Part shown: positions 1 through 7,470 of the stretch, in pieces
Numbering within the stretch: the first letter of the stretch is position 1
How the letters are laid out: the number at the start of each line of letters is the position of its first letter
NCBI GenBank assembly: GCA_904502075.1
Contig: CAJGDL010000026.1
Location: 1-16,065, forward strand
Source: an uncultured Alistipes sp.
GTDB lineage: Bacteria > Bacteroidota > Bacteroidia > Bacteroidales > Rikenellaceae
Length of the DNA: 16,065 nucleotides
Direction of reading: 5' to 3'
The notes under the pieces: model-generated
Seen by the model: only the letters and a program-made list of their open reading frames with translations
What the model was told of the DNA's origin: nothing
Database searches by the model: none
Made by a program: the position numbers and the translations under genes

Positions 1-452
1 AGATTGAATCGCTCATTAAGGAGCACGATGAGGCACCCCATCTGCGCGGTTTGCAGAAGCGTCTGGCCGAGGAGATCACCACGATGATCCACTCGCGCGA
101 GGAGTACGAGAAGGCGGTGGAGGCTTCGCAGATCCTCTTCGGAGGGGCTACGTCGGAGGCCCTGCGCGGCTTGGACGAGCAGACCCTGTTGCAGGTCTTC
201 GAGGGGGTACCCCAGTTCACGATCGCCAAGGCCGACCTCGGTATGGGCTTCATCGACCTCTGTGCCGAGTTTACGAAGATCTTCCCTTCGAAGGGAGAGT
301 GCCGTAAGATGGTGCAGGGCGGAGGTGTGTCGCTCAACAAGGAGAAGGTGCAGGATGGAACCCGTGCCGTCACGGAGGCCGACCTGATTGCCGGCAAGTA
401 CCTCCTGGTGCAGAAGGGCAAGAAGAACTATTACCTCGTAACCGTGGCATAA
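1..452 (+). CDS. tyrS: Tyrosyl-tRNA synthetase, C-terminal part (5' end outside window)
   Basis: TyrRS charges tRNA-Tyr with tyrosine in the cytoplasm. The reading frame is open from base 3, so the gene begins upstream; about 149 C-terminal residues are visible. The catalytic Rossmann domain (HIGH and KMSKS motifs) is therefore not in view. The visible part has the helical linker region (REEYEKAVEASQILF) that follows the catalytic core in bacterial TyrRS, then a C-terminal S4-like RNA-binding domain (FPSKGECRKMVQGGGVSLN, ending KKNYYLVTVA). The S4 domain binds the tRNA anticodon arm and long variable arm. A TTG near base 51 could be mistaken for a start, but homology continues upstream of it. 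folB follows 3 bp after the stop, so the two are almost certainly co-transcribed. Identity is secure from the S4 domain and linker, though the catalytic domain is unseen. Confidence 0.93.
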   Translation, partial: IESLIKEHDEAPHLRGLQKRLAEEITTMIHSREEYEKAVEASQILFGGATSEALRGLDEQTLLQVFEGVPQFTIAKADLGMGFIDLCAEFTKIFPSKGECRKMVQGGGVSLNKEKVQDGTRAVTEADLIAGKYLLVQKGKKNYYLVTVA

Positions 453-455
453 GGT

Positions 456-809
456 ATGCTCTATCGCATTGATCTGAAAGATATGGAGTTCCGTGCCTAC
501 CACGGCTGCTACGACTTGGAGCAGAAGGTGGGCAATCGCTTTCGTGTGCAACTGACCCTTTGGACCGAGTTGGGGCGGGTAGCCAAGCAGGATGATGTGG
601 CCTTGGCGGTGAACTACCTGCGGGTCTATGAGGAGGTGCGTGAGGTGATGGGCCACACGCAACGCACCATCGAGCGAGTAGCTTGCAATATCATCGAACG
701 CCTCAAGGAGCTCTTTCCGGCAATCGAACGGGTGGAGTGCACAGTAGCCAAGTTGGCCCCGCCGCTTGGAGGAAAGGTGCGCGAGGTGAGCGTCACGATC
801 GAGGCATAG
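456..809 (+). CDS. folB: Dihydroneopterin aldolase
   Basis: FolB cleaves 7,8-dihydroneopterin to 6-hydroxymethyl-7,8-dihydropterin and glycolaldehyde in folate synthesis, acting in the cytoplasm as an oligomeric tunnelling-fold enzyme. The 117-residue length is normal for the family. The N-terminal motif FRAYHGCYDLEQKVGNRF carries the conserved glutamate (E22). The tyrosine of AVNYLRVYEEV (Y54) and the lysine of VAKLAPPLGG (K99) match the expected catalytic and substrate-binding positions. The ATG is 3 bp after the tyrS stop, so translation is probably coupled. No other folate gene is adjacent. The transporter gene follows after 43 bp. Confidence 0.95.
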   Translation: MLYRIDLKDMEFRAYHGCYDLEQKVGNRFRVQLTLWTELGRVAKQDDVALAVNYLRVYEEVREVMGHTQRTIERVACNIIERLKELFPAIERVECTVAKLAPPLGGKVREVSVTIEA

Positions 810-852
810 CGGTGTGGCAATGGAGTGTGAAATCTTAAAGGATAGATAAAAT

Positions 853-2211
853 ATGGAACAAAAGCGAGGCAGTTTTGCCGGCAAACTCAGTGCCGTACTC
901 GTGGCAGCCGGCAGTGCCGTGGGGTTGGGAAACATTTGGCGTTTTCCCTCGTTGGCTGCCGATAACGGAGGCGGTGCCTTCTTGGTGATCTACCTTTTGT
1001 GTGTCTTGCTGTTGGGTGTGCCCCTGATCTGGGCCGAGTTCTCGGTGGGTCGCTCCACGCAGCTGGGTGCCGTGGGAGCCTACCGCACGCTCAATAAGCG
1101 TTGGGGCTTTATCGGCTACTTCGGGGTCTTGGCCGCCTTCCTTCTCTTGGGCTTCTACTATGTGGTCTCGGGTTGGACCCTCGAGTACTTTGTGGAGTCC
1201 ATCAACGGAAACCTCTCGAAGTACTCTACTCCCGAAGAGTATCGCCTACTCTTCGATAGTTTTAAGACAGCGACCTGGAAACCCCTGCTCTTTGCCTGGG
1301 CCTTTATCCTGATCACCCACTTCGTCATTGCCCAGGGGGTGCAGAAGGGGATTGAGAAGTGTTCGAATGTGCTGATGCCTCTGCTGTTTGTCATCCTGTT
1401 TGTGATGGCGATCCACTCGGTACTGATGCCCGGAGGGGTGGAGGGCCTTAAATTCTTCTTTAAGCCCGACTTCTCGGCCATCTCCACGGGAACGATCCTG
1501 GCTGCCATGGGACAGGCCTTCTTCTCGCTCTCGATCGGTATGGGCTGCATGGTGACCTATGCCTCCTACTTCAACCGGGAGACCAACCTCAAGACGATGG
1601 GCCTGCAGGTGACGATGCTCGACACGCTGGTGGCTATCACGGCCGGTATCATCATCTTCCCGGCCGCCTTCAGTGTGGGTATCTTCCAGGCTGGTGAGAC
1701 CCCCATGGCGGGTCCCGGGCTGATCTTTATCACGCTGCCCGCCATCTTCAACTCGTTGCCTTGGAGCATGCTCTGGTCGGCCATCTTCTTCCTGCTGATC
1801 ATTGTGGCCGCCCTGACCTCCACGATCTCGATCCACGAGGTGGTGGCTGCCTACCTGAACGAGGAGTGGAAGATTGAGCGCAAGTGGTCGAATTGGCTCT
1901 CCACGGCCGGTATGTTCGTGGTGGCCACCTTGGCCTCCTTGTCTTTGGGTGTGCTGAACGAGGTGAGGGTCTTCGGCCTGACCTTCTTCGATCTCTTCGA
2001 TTATGTAACGGCCAACCTGTTGCTCCCGATCGGAGGTTTCTGTACCTCGATCTTTGTGGGATGGGTGCTCGACAAGAAGTTCTTGGAGCGTGAACTGACG
2101 AACGACGGCAAACTCGGAGGAAAGATTGTCCCCGTGGTGCGTTTCATGCTGCGTTGGCTCTGCCCGCTGATTGTCTTTGCCATCTTCCTCGACACGATGG
2201 GTGTTATTTAG
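853..2211 (+). CDS. Sodium-dependent transporter, NSS/SNF family (probable amino-acid symporter)
   Basis: This is an inner-membrane protein that probably imports an amino acid using the sodium gradient. The family signature GSAVGLGNIWRFP is at residues 20-32, including the asparagine (N27) that contributes to the Na1 site in LeuT-type carriers, followed by the glycine-rich NGGGAF. The protein has about 11 or 12 hydrophobic segments. At 452 residues it matches the short bacterial NSS carriers (Tyt1 and MhsT are about 450) rather than longer LeuT-like ones. The substrate cannot be read from sequence. Its position 43 bp behind tyrS-folB, with no obvious promoter between, makes a link to tyrosine or another aromatic amino acid a reasonable but unproven guess. 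A strong terminator follows 32 bp after the stop. Confidence 0.92.
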   Translation: MEQKRGSFAGKLSAVLVAAGSAVGLGNIWRFPSLAADNGGGAFLVIYLLCVLLLGVPLIWAEFSVGRSTQLGAVGAYRTLNKRWGFIGYFGVLAAFLLLGFYYVVSGWTLEYFVESINGNLSKYSTPEEYRLLFDSFKTATWKPLLFAWAFILITHFVIAQGVQKGIEKCSNVLMPLLFVILFVMAIHSVLMPGGVEGLKFFFKPDFSAISTGTILAAMGQAFFSLSIGMGCMVTYASYFNRETNLKTMGLQVTMLDTLVAITAGIIIFPAAFSVGIFQAGETPMAGPGLIFITLPAIFNSLPWSMLWSAIFFLLIIVAALTSTISIHEVVAAYLNEEWKIERKWSNWLSTAGMFVVATLASLSLGVLNEVRVFGLTFFDLFDYVTANLLLPIGGFCTSIFVGWVLDKKFLERELTNDGKLGGKIVPVVRFMLRWLCPLIVFAIFLDTMGVI

Positions 2212-2242
2212 CCCCGAAGAGGGACTCGGTGAAATTTTGTCA

Positions 2243-2280
2243 GACTCCCCTGCTAATTCGGCAGGGGAGTCGCTCTTTTT
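2243..2280 (+). terminator. Rho-independent terminator after the NSS transporter
   Basis: A perfect 11-bp inverted repeat (GACTCCCCTGC / GCAGGGGAGTC) around a 7-nt loop is followed by CGCTCTTTTT. It lies 32 bp after the transporter stop and closes the tyrS-folB-transporter unit before clpB. Confidence 0.9.
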
Positions 2281-2410
2281 GTCGGGTGGCGGATGACAAG
2301 ATGGGTGGACGTGTCGGTGCGGGGTGTCAAAATTTCTCCTTGTTTCGGCTTGGCAGGAGTTTTGCGCGAAACCGAGGTAAAAAGCAATTTTAACAGAAAA
2401 AACGAACACT

Positions 2411-5011
2411 ATGAATGTAAACACCTTAACCGTAAAGGCGCAGGAGGCGCTGCAACAGGCGGCTTCCGTAGCGCGCAGTGGCGGACAGCAGGCTGTCGAG
2501 CCACTCCATTTGTTGGCTGTGATGATTCGCGAGGAGGACTCGTTGGCCTCTTTCCTGCTCGGGCGTGTCGGGGTGCAGGTTGCGGGGTTGCGTAGCGAGG
2601 TGGCGCAGGCTGTGGCCTCTCTGCCCCGGGTATCGGGCGCGGGTGAACTCTTCTTCTCGACCGATACGACGCGCGTGATTCAGCGGGCGGTCGATTTTAC
2701 GCAAAAGTTTCACGATAAGTATGCCTCTGTCGAGCACCTGCTCTTGGCTTTGGTGGCCGAGCGCGGGGAGGCTTCCAATCTGCTGAAGCGAGCCGGAGCG
2801 AGCGAGAAGGAGCTCGAAGAGGCGATTCGTAGCTTCCGCAAGGGGGCGACGGTCGATTCGCAGACCTCGTCGCAGGAGTTCAATGCGTTGGGCAAGTATG
2901 CCATCAACCTCAACGAGCAGGCCCGCAACGGAAAACTCGACCCGGTGATTGGGCGCGATGAGGAGATCCGCCGTGTCTTGCAGATCCTTTCGCGCCGCAC
3001 GAAGAATAACCCCATCCTGGTCGGGGAGGCCGGTGTCGGCAAGACCGCCATTGCCGAGGGGATTGCCCACCGCATTGTCGATGGGGATGTCCCCGAGAAC
3101 CTGAAGCAGAAGCAGATCTTCTCGCTCGATATGGGGGCCTTGATTGCCGGTGCGAAGTATCAGGGCGAATTCGAGGAGCGTTTGAAGGCGGTGGTGCAGG
3201 AGGTGATCTCCTCCGATGGGGAGATTCTCCTCTTTATCGACGAGATCCACACGCTGGTTGGGGCGGGAAAATCCTCCGGGGCGATGGATGCCGCCAATAT
3301 CCTGAAGCCGGCTCTGGCGCGTGGCGAGTTGCGCACGATCGGAGCCACGACTCTCGACGAGTTCCAGAAATATTTCGAGCAGGACAAGGCTCTGGAGCGT
3401 CGTTTTCAGAAGGTGATGGTCGATGAGCCCTCGCAAGAGGATGCTATCTCGATTCTGCGTGGACTGAAGGAGCGTTACGAGCACCATCATCAGGTGCGCA
3501 TCAAGGACGAGGCTATTGTCTCGGCCGTGGAGCTCTCGACACGCTACATCACCTCGCGATTCCTGCCCGACAAGGCAATCGACTTGATCGACGAGGCCGC
3601 CTCGCGTCTGCGCCTGGAGATGAATTCGGTGCCCGAGGAGATTGATTCACTGGATCGTCGTGTGCGTCAGCTTGAGATCGAACGCGAGGCGATTCGCCGC
3701 GAGAACGACGAGGAGCGAATCGACCGCCTCTCGAAGGAGATCGACGACCTGCGTTCGCGCGAGTCGGCCATGCGAGCCCGTTGGCAGAGCCAACGCGACA
3801 TGTTGCGCCGCATCCAAAGCGACAAGGATGCGATCGAGCGGATGAAGGTGGAGGCTCAGCAAGCCGAGCGTCAGGGCGACTACGGCCGTGTGGCGGAGTT
3901 GCGTTATGGCAAGATTGTCGAGGCACAGCAGCGGATCGAGGCTTTGCAGGAGGAGTTCCGTGCCGCTTCGGCCCAGGAGGCGATGATCAAGGAGGAGGTC
4001 TCGGCCCAGGATATCGCCGAGGTGGTATCGCGCTGGACGGGGATTCCGGTAAGCCGAATGCTCGCCTCGGAGCGTGAAAAACTGCTGCGCATGGAGCAGG
4101 AGTTGCACAAGCGTGTCGTGGGGCAGGAGGAGGCCATTCGTGCCATCTCGGATGCTGTGCGCCGTGCGCGTGCCGGGTTGAGCGATCCCCGAAAGCCGAT
4201 CGGCTCGTTCATCTTCCTCGGAACCACGGGTGTGGGTAAGACCGAGCTGGCGAAGGCCCTTGCCGAATTCCTCTTCAACGACGACACGATGCTTACGCGC
4301 ATCGATATGTCAGAGTATCAGGAGCGCCACAGTGTGTCGCGTCTGGTGGGGGCCCCTCCGGGCTATGTGGGCTACGATGAGGGGGGACAACTTACCGAGG
4401 CGGTAAGGCGCAAGCCCTATTCGGTGGTACTGCTCGACGAGATTGAGAAGGCCCATCCCGATGTGTTTAATATCCTGTTGCAGGTCTTGGACGATGGCCG
4501 CCTGACCGATAACAAGGGGCGCACGGTTGACTTCCGCAACACGATCATCATCATGACCTCCAACATGGGTTCACACTTGATTCAGGAACGTTTTTCGGCG
4601 GCTTATTCGGGTGAGAAATTGCCCGAAGAGGTGGTGGAAAAGACACGCGAGGAGGTGATCGAGCTCCTCAAACAGCAGCTCAAGCCCGAGTTCTTGAATC
4701 GCATCGACGAGATTGTGATGTTTGAGCCTCTCTCCCGTACTGACATCGAGCAGATTGTCGATATTCAGCTGCACGCAATCCGTCGTCTGCTTCGCGAGAA
4801 TGGTATCGAACTCGACTATACGGAGTCGGCCCGCGCGTTGATCGCCCAAATGGGTTACGATCCCTTGTTTGGTGCCCGCCCCGTAAAGCGCACCATCCAA
4901 CGCGAGATCGTCAATGCCCTCTCGAAAAGGATCTTGGCCGGCGAGGTCGATCGCTCGAAGCCAATCCGTATCGATGCTCCGCACGGTGAACTTGATATGA
5001 GTAACGAGTAA
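2411..5011 (+). CDS. clpB: ATP-dependent disaggregase ClpB (Hsp100)
   Basis: ClpB is a cytoplasmic hexameric AAA+ disaggregase that, with DnaK/DnaJ/GrpE, pulls proteins out of aggregates after heat stress. The 866-residue length and motif positions follow E. coli ClpB within one or two residues. The Clp N domain covers about 1-145. Walker A1 GEAGVGKT is at 205-212 and its Walker B glutamate is E278 (FIDEIHTL). The first pore loop is GAKYQG (Y250). A coiled-coil middle domain covers about 405-525 and separates ClpB from ClpA/ClpC. Walker A2 GTTGVGKT is at 604-611, Walker B2 glutamate is E677 (LLDEIEKAHPDV), the second pore loop is GYVG (Y652), and sensor-2 GARP is at 821-824. No ClpP-binding loop was noticed. 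The start is preceded by an A-rich leader. I see no CIRCE operator and no convincing -7/-33 promoter in the 130 bp upstream, so heat regulation is not visible. Confidence 0.98.
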   Translation: MNVNTLTVKAQEALQQAASVARSGGQQAVEPLHLLAVMIREEDSLASFLLGRVGVQVAGLRSEVAQAVASLPRVSGAGELFFSTDTTRVIQRAVDFTQKFHDKYASVEHLLLALVAERGEASNLLKRAGASEKELEEAIRSFRKGATVDSQTSSQEFNALGKYAINLNEQARNGKLDPVIGRDEEIRRVLQILSRRTKNNPILVGEAGVGKTAIAEGIAHRIVDGDVPENLKQKQIFSLDMGALIAGAKYQGEFEERLKAVVQEVISSDGEILLFIDEIHTLVGAGKSSGAMDAANILKPALARGELRTIGATTLDEFQKYFEQDKALERRFQKVMVDEPSQEDAISILRGLKERYEHHHQVRIKDEAIVSAVELSTRYITSRFLPDKAIDLIDEAASRLRLEMNSVPEEIDSLDRRVRQLEIEREAIRRENDEERIDRLSKEIDDLRSRESAMRARWQSQRDMLRRIQSDKDAIERMKVEAQQAERQGDYGRVAELRYGKIVEAQQRIEALQEEFRAASAQEAMIKEEVSAQDIAEVVSRWTGIPVSRMLASEREKLLRMEQELHKRVVGQEEAIRAISDAVRRARAGLSDPRKPIGSFIFLGTTGVGKTELAKALAEFLFNDDTMLTRIDMSEYQERHSVSRLVGAPPGYVGYDEGGQLTEAVRRKPYSVVLLDEIEKAHPDVFNILLQVLDDGRLTDNKGRTVDFRNTIIIMTSNMGSHLIQERFSAAYSGEKLPEEVVEKTREEVIELLKQQLKPEFLNRIDEIVMFEPLSRTDIEQIVDIQLHAIRRLLRENGIELDYTESARALIAQMGYDPLFGARPVKRTIQREIVNALSKRILAGEVDRSKPIRIDAPHGELDMSNE

Positions 5012-5015
5012 TCCC

Positions 5016-5054
5016 AAAAAAAGACTCCTCCTTGGAAAGGGGGAGTCTTTTTTT
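5016..5054. terminator. Bidirectional terminator between clpB and the alpha/beta hydrolase
   Basis: GACTCCTCC pairs with GGGGGAGTC (one G-T wobble) around a short loop. Seven A residues lie on the left (5016-5022) and seven T residues on the right (5048-5054), so a U-tract follows the hairpin on either strand. It sits between convergent clpB (+, ends 5011) and the hydrolase gene (-, ends 5076) and probably serves both. Confidence 0.9.
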
Positions 5055-5075
5055 AGGGGGATTATCTGATCGTAT

Positions 5076-6041
5076 TTAGAGCTCCTTCACGAATGCGAGG
5101 ATTCGCTCCACAAGCCCTTCGGAGAGGGGGAGCGAGGGGTTGGTGTAGGCATCCAACTGCTCTTGGGTGCTCTTCCCCTCGGTGTTCTTGAGGGTGTGGG
5201 CCATCGCCTCGAAAATCTGCCACTCGGCCGTGGGGCAGGCCTCTTTCAGTGCGCGCGCATTGGCCGCGGAGACCTGCGTGTCGCGCCCACCTCCGATTAG
5301 GAGTAGGGGACACTGCAGCGAGCGAGCCGTTTTGCGCGGATCGAGGGCCATCCACTCGTGGTAGTAGGTATTTAGATATGTCGGAAAGAGCGAGACAAGG
5401 GGTTGAGGTACCTCGCTCGGGGTCTCGCCCCGCTTCAGTGTGTCGATGATGCGACACGCCTTGGCATAGAGAGCGTAATCGACGGCCAGCAGTTGGGTGG
5501 TAAGTTGCACCTTGAGAATCTCGTCGATGGGGTAGGCTGCTCCGCAGAGCGATACAACCCCCGCCACCTCGGGGTTGCGGGCGGCCACCTCCAACGCAAT
5601 CTGTGCCCCCTCGCTGTGGCCCACCAGGAGGATGCGGCGGAAGCCTCGCGTTTTGAGAACCTCGATCCACCGCTCGGCATCGTCAATAAAATGGGAGAAG
5701 CGACAATCCGTGAGCAACTCTTCGGGGTTGTGGTAGGGGCTGGCGGCTATGCCGCGTTTGTCGTAGCTCAATACGGCAATTCCCGTCTGGCTCAACGCTT
5801 CGGCCAGCAGGGCGTAGGCGTTGGTGCGGACCCCTGCCGGTGAGTTGCCGTAGCGATCCGTGGGGCCCGAACCCGCGATTAGCACGACGGCCGTTTCGGT
5901 GGGGGTATCGGGCAACCAAAGAGTGCCACGCAGGGTGCCCCAGGCGGCCGGCAGTTCGACGGGCTCCTCTTTGGCCATTGTCGGAAGGGAAAGGCAGAGG
6001 AGCAGCAGGAGTGGGAGCAGGGTGCGGTGTAGCGTCTTCAT
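5076..6041 (-). CDS. Exported alpha/beta hydrolase (serine esterase-like)
   Basis: This is a 321-residue alpha/beta-hydrolase with an N-terminal signal peptide: charged start, leucine-rich core at about residues 8-20, and a plausible signal peptidase I cut after TMA (about residue 23). It should act in the periplasm or at the envelope. The nucleophile elbow GHSEGA puts the catalytic serine at S143. The likely triad partners are D254 (GGGRDTQV) and H282 (AMAHTLK). An oxyanion-type strand, VVLIAGSGPTDR, lies at about 52-63. The substrate is unknown; the family includes esterases, dienelactone-hydrolase-like enzymes and peptidases. A cysteine near residue 16 does not sit in a good lipobox. The gene begins 17 bp after murF on the same strand, so co-transcription is likely and a role in wall or envelope turnover is possible, but that is inference. 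Confidence 0.88.
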   Translation of the reverse strand: MKTLHRTLLPLLLLLCLSLPTMAKEEPVELPAAWGTLRGTLWLPDTPTETAVVLIAGSGPTDRYGNSPAGVRTNAYALLAEALSQTGIAVLSYDKRGIAASPYHNPEELLTDCRFSHFIDDAERWIEVLKTRGFRRILLVGHSEGAQIALEVAARNPEVAGVVSLCGAAYPIDEILKVQLTTQLLAVDYALYAKACRIIDTLKRGETPSEVPQPLVSLFPTYLNTYYHEWMALDPRKTARSLQCPLLLIGGGRDTQVSAANARALKEACPTAEWQIFEAMAHTLKNTEGKSTQEQLDAYTNPSLPLSEGLVERILAFVKEL

Positions 6042-6058
6042 GGGGCGAGTTTTGGTCG

Positions 6059-7324
6059 TTATAGGATTTCGGTGAGGTGCTCCAGACCGATCGAGTGGGA
6101 GCCCTTGATCAAGATCAAGGCCTGGTCGATGGGGTGGTGTTGCAGGGCCTCCACGAGTTGGTGGCGCGAGGGGTAGCAGGTGCTCTGTGCGGGTGCACCG
6201 AGGGCCGCATGGGCCTCCGTGAAGTGGGGCCCCACGAGGAAAATCTCGACCTCGGGGATCGAGAGGGCCTGCTTCAGGATGCGAATGTGCTCCTCATGAC
6301 TCCAGCTGCCGAGTTCGAGCATGTCGCCCAGGATAATTGCCTTGCGGCTCTTCTCCCCCAGGGGCTCCTGCCCGAAGTGGCCAAGCGAGGCGGCCATGCT
6401 CGAGGGGTTGGCGTTGTAGCAGTCCAGGATCAGCGTGTTGCGTGCGCTCTTCATGCGTTGAGAACGGTGGTTCGAGGGGGTGTAGGCGGCAATGGCCGAA
6501 CGGATGGACTCTTCGCTTACCCCGAAGAATCGACCCACGGCCATGGCGGCGGCGATGTTCAGGCGATTGAAGTCGCCCTCCAATTGGTGCTCAACCCCTT
6601 CGGCCAGGCGGGTTGAGTAACTCTCGACTTGAAGCCCTTTGCGCTCTTGGGCCATTTCACTCAGTGTCGTATCCTCCTGCGGCACAAAGGCCTTCCCGTT
6701 GTGCAAAGCCAAAAAGTCGAATAGTTCCCCCTTGCCGCGACGAATCCCTTCGGGGCCTCCAAAGCCGTCGAGGTGGGCACGTCCGATGTTGGTCAGAAGA
6801 CCGTAATCCGGTTCGGCAATGGAGCAGAGCAGAGCGATCTCGCCACAGGCACTCGCCCCCATCTCCACAATGCCGAACTCCATCTCGGGGGTCATGGCCA
6901 GCAGGGTTAGCGGAACTCCGATGTGGTTGTTCAGGTTGCCCCGTGTTGCGTAGATCTTTCGATCCCTCTCCAATACCGCAGCCGTAAGCTCTTTTGTCGT
7001 GGTCTTGCCGTTCGAACCGGCAATGGCCAAAATCGGAATCCCCAAGGCGCGGCGGTGTTCGCGTGCCAGGGCTTGCAGGGCCGAGAGCGTGTCGTCGACC
7101 ACCACGAAACGATCCCGCCACTCGGGGTGTTTCTCGGCGATTTCGGGGTTGTCGATGATGGCATAGGCGGCCCCCTTTTCGAGGGCGTCGGCTGCAAAGC
7201 GGTTGCCATCGAACGAGGCCCCCTTCAGGGCAAAAAAGAGCGATCCTGCGGCTATTTGGCGCGAGTCGGTCGAGATCTGAGGATGGCTCTTGAAGTGTTC
7301 GTATAGGGTTTTGATCTGGGTCAT
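6059..7324 (-). CDS. murF: UDP-N-acetylmuramoyl-tripeptide--D-alanyl-D-alanine ligase
   Basis: MurF uses ATP to add D-Ala-D-Ala to UDP-MurNAc-tripeptide, the last cytoplasmic step in making the UDP-MurNAc-pentapeptide. The 421-residue length fits Bacteroidota MurF. The N-terminal domain carries the uridine-binding STDSR (residues 18-22) and FFALKG. The central domain has the P-loop GSNGKTTT at 103-110 (K107), the motif GNLNNHIGVPLTLL, NIGRAHLDGFGG, and the lysine of RRGKGELF (K198) in the position that is carbamylated in Mur ligases. C-terminal markers include HRSQ, DCYNANPSSM and LGDMLELG. The usual cluster neighbours (murE, mraY, murD) are absent, so this murF lies outside a dcw cluster in this window. 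It is 141 bp downstream of manC with a repeat array between; no promoter matching TAnnTTTG is visible there, so read-through from manC is likely. Confidence 0.97.
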   Translation of the reverse strand: MTQIKTLYEHFKSHPQISTDSRQIAAGSLFFALKGASFDGNRFAADALEKGAAYAIIDNPEIAEKHPEWRDRFVVVDDTLSALQALAREHRRALGIPILAIAGSNGKTTTKELTAAVLERDRKIYATRGNLNNHIGVPLTLLAMTPEMEFGIVEMGASACGEIALLCSIAEPDYGLLTNIGRAHLDGFGGPEGIRRGKGELFDFLALHNGKAFVPQEDTTLSEMAQERKGLQVESYSTRLAEGVEHQLEGDFNRLNIAAAMAVGRFFGVSEESIRSAIAAYTPSNHRSQRMKSARNTLILDCYNANPSSMAASLGHFGQEPLGEKSRKAIILGDMLELGSWSHEEHIRILKQALSIPEVEIFLVGPHFTEAHAALGAPAQSTCYPSRHQLVEALQHHPIDQALILIKGSHSIGLEHLTEIL

Positions 7325-7371
7325 TTCGTTTTTTAAGTGGGGGGTCAGGCCCCATTTTAATTTTGTTGCGA

Positions 7372-7470
7372 GGGGGAATCGTAATTCACCCCCAATCTTG
7401 TAAAGGGGTGAATTGCTCTCCCTCCCTAATCTTCTAAGGGGGTGAATCGCTCGCCACCCAAGCGTCTAAA
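7372..7470 (-). repeat. Degenerate tandem repeat (three units of 32-34 bp) between manC and murF
   Basis: Read on the minus strand, three imperfect units follow one another: 7470-7439 (32 bp), 7438-7405 (34 bp) and 7404-7372 (33 bp). Each starts with a TTTAGA/CTTAGA/TTTACA core, continues through a GATT-like and G-rich stretch, and ends in ATTCACCCC or ATTCCCCC. The best-conserved 26-bp part (7389-7414 against 7423-7448) matches at 21 positions. The first unit contains the manC stop codon (TAG, 7468-7466). A perfect 10-bp inverted repeat (AATTCACCCC / GGGGTGAATT) with a 12-nt loop spans 7383-7414. There is no U-tract after it on either strand, so it is not a standard terminator. Confidence 0.75.

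Noticed and set aside
2281..2410. Heat-shock operator or promoter upstream of clpB
   Set aside because: No CIRCE inverted repeat is present. The nearest -7-like sequence (GAGTTTTG at 2357-2364) lacks the first T and has no TTG at the right distance.
1246..2424. Long open frame of 392 codons antisense to the NSS transporter
   Set aside because: Its product is low-complexity (rich in His, Arg, Gln, Gly, Glu) with no recognisable domain, and it mirrors a well-supported gene; this is a typical shadow in GC-rich codon-biased DNA.
2426..3490. Open frame of 354 codons antisense to the start of clpB
   Set aside because: No domain, and it lies fully inside the conserved N domain and first ATPase domain of clpB.
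7339..7354. Small GGGG/CCCC hairpin just upstream of murF as a terminator or riboswitch
   Set aside because: Only four pairs, no U-tract on the coding (minus) strand and no known aptamer pattern; too weak to call.
7372..7470. The tandem repeat as a CRISPR array
   Set aside because: Units adjoin directly without unique spacers, are imperfect, number only about three, and have no cas genes nearby.
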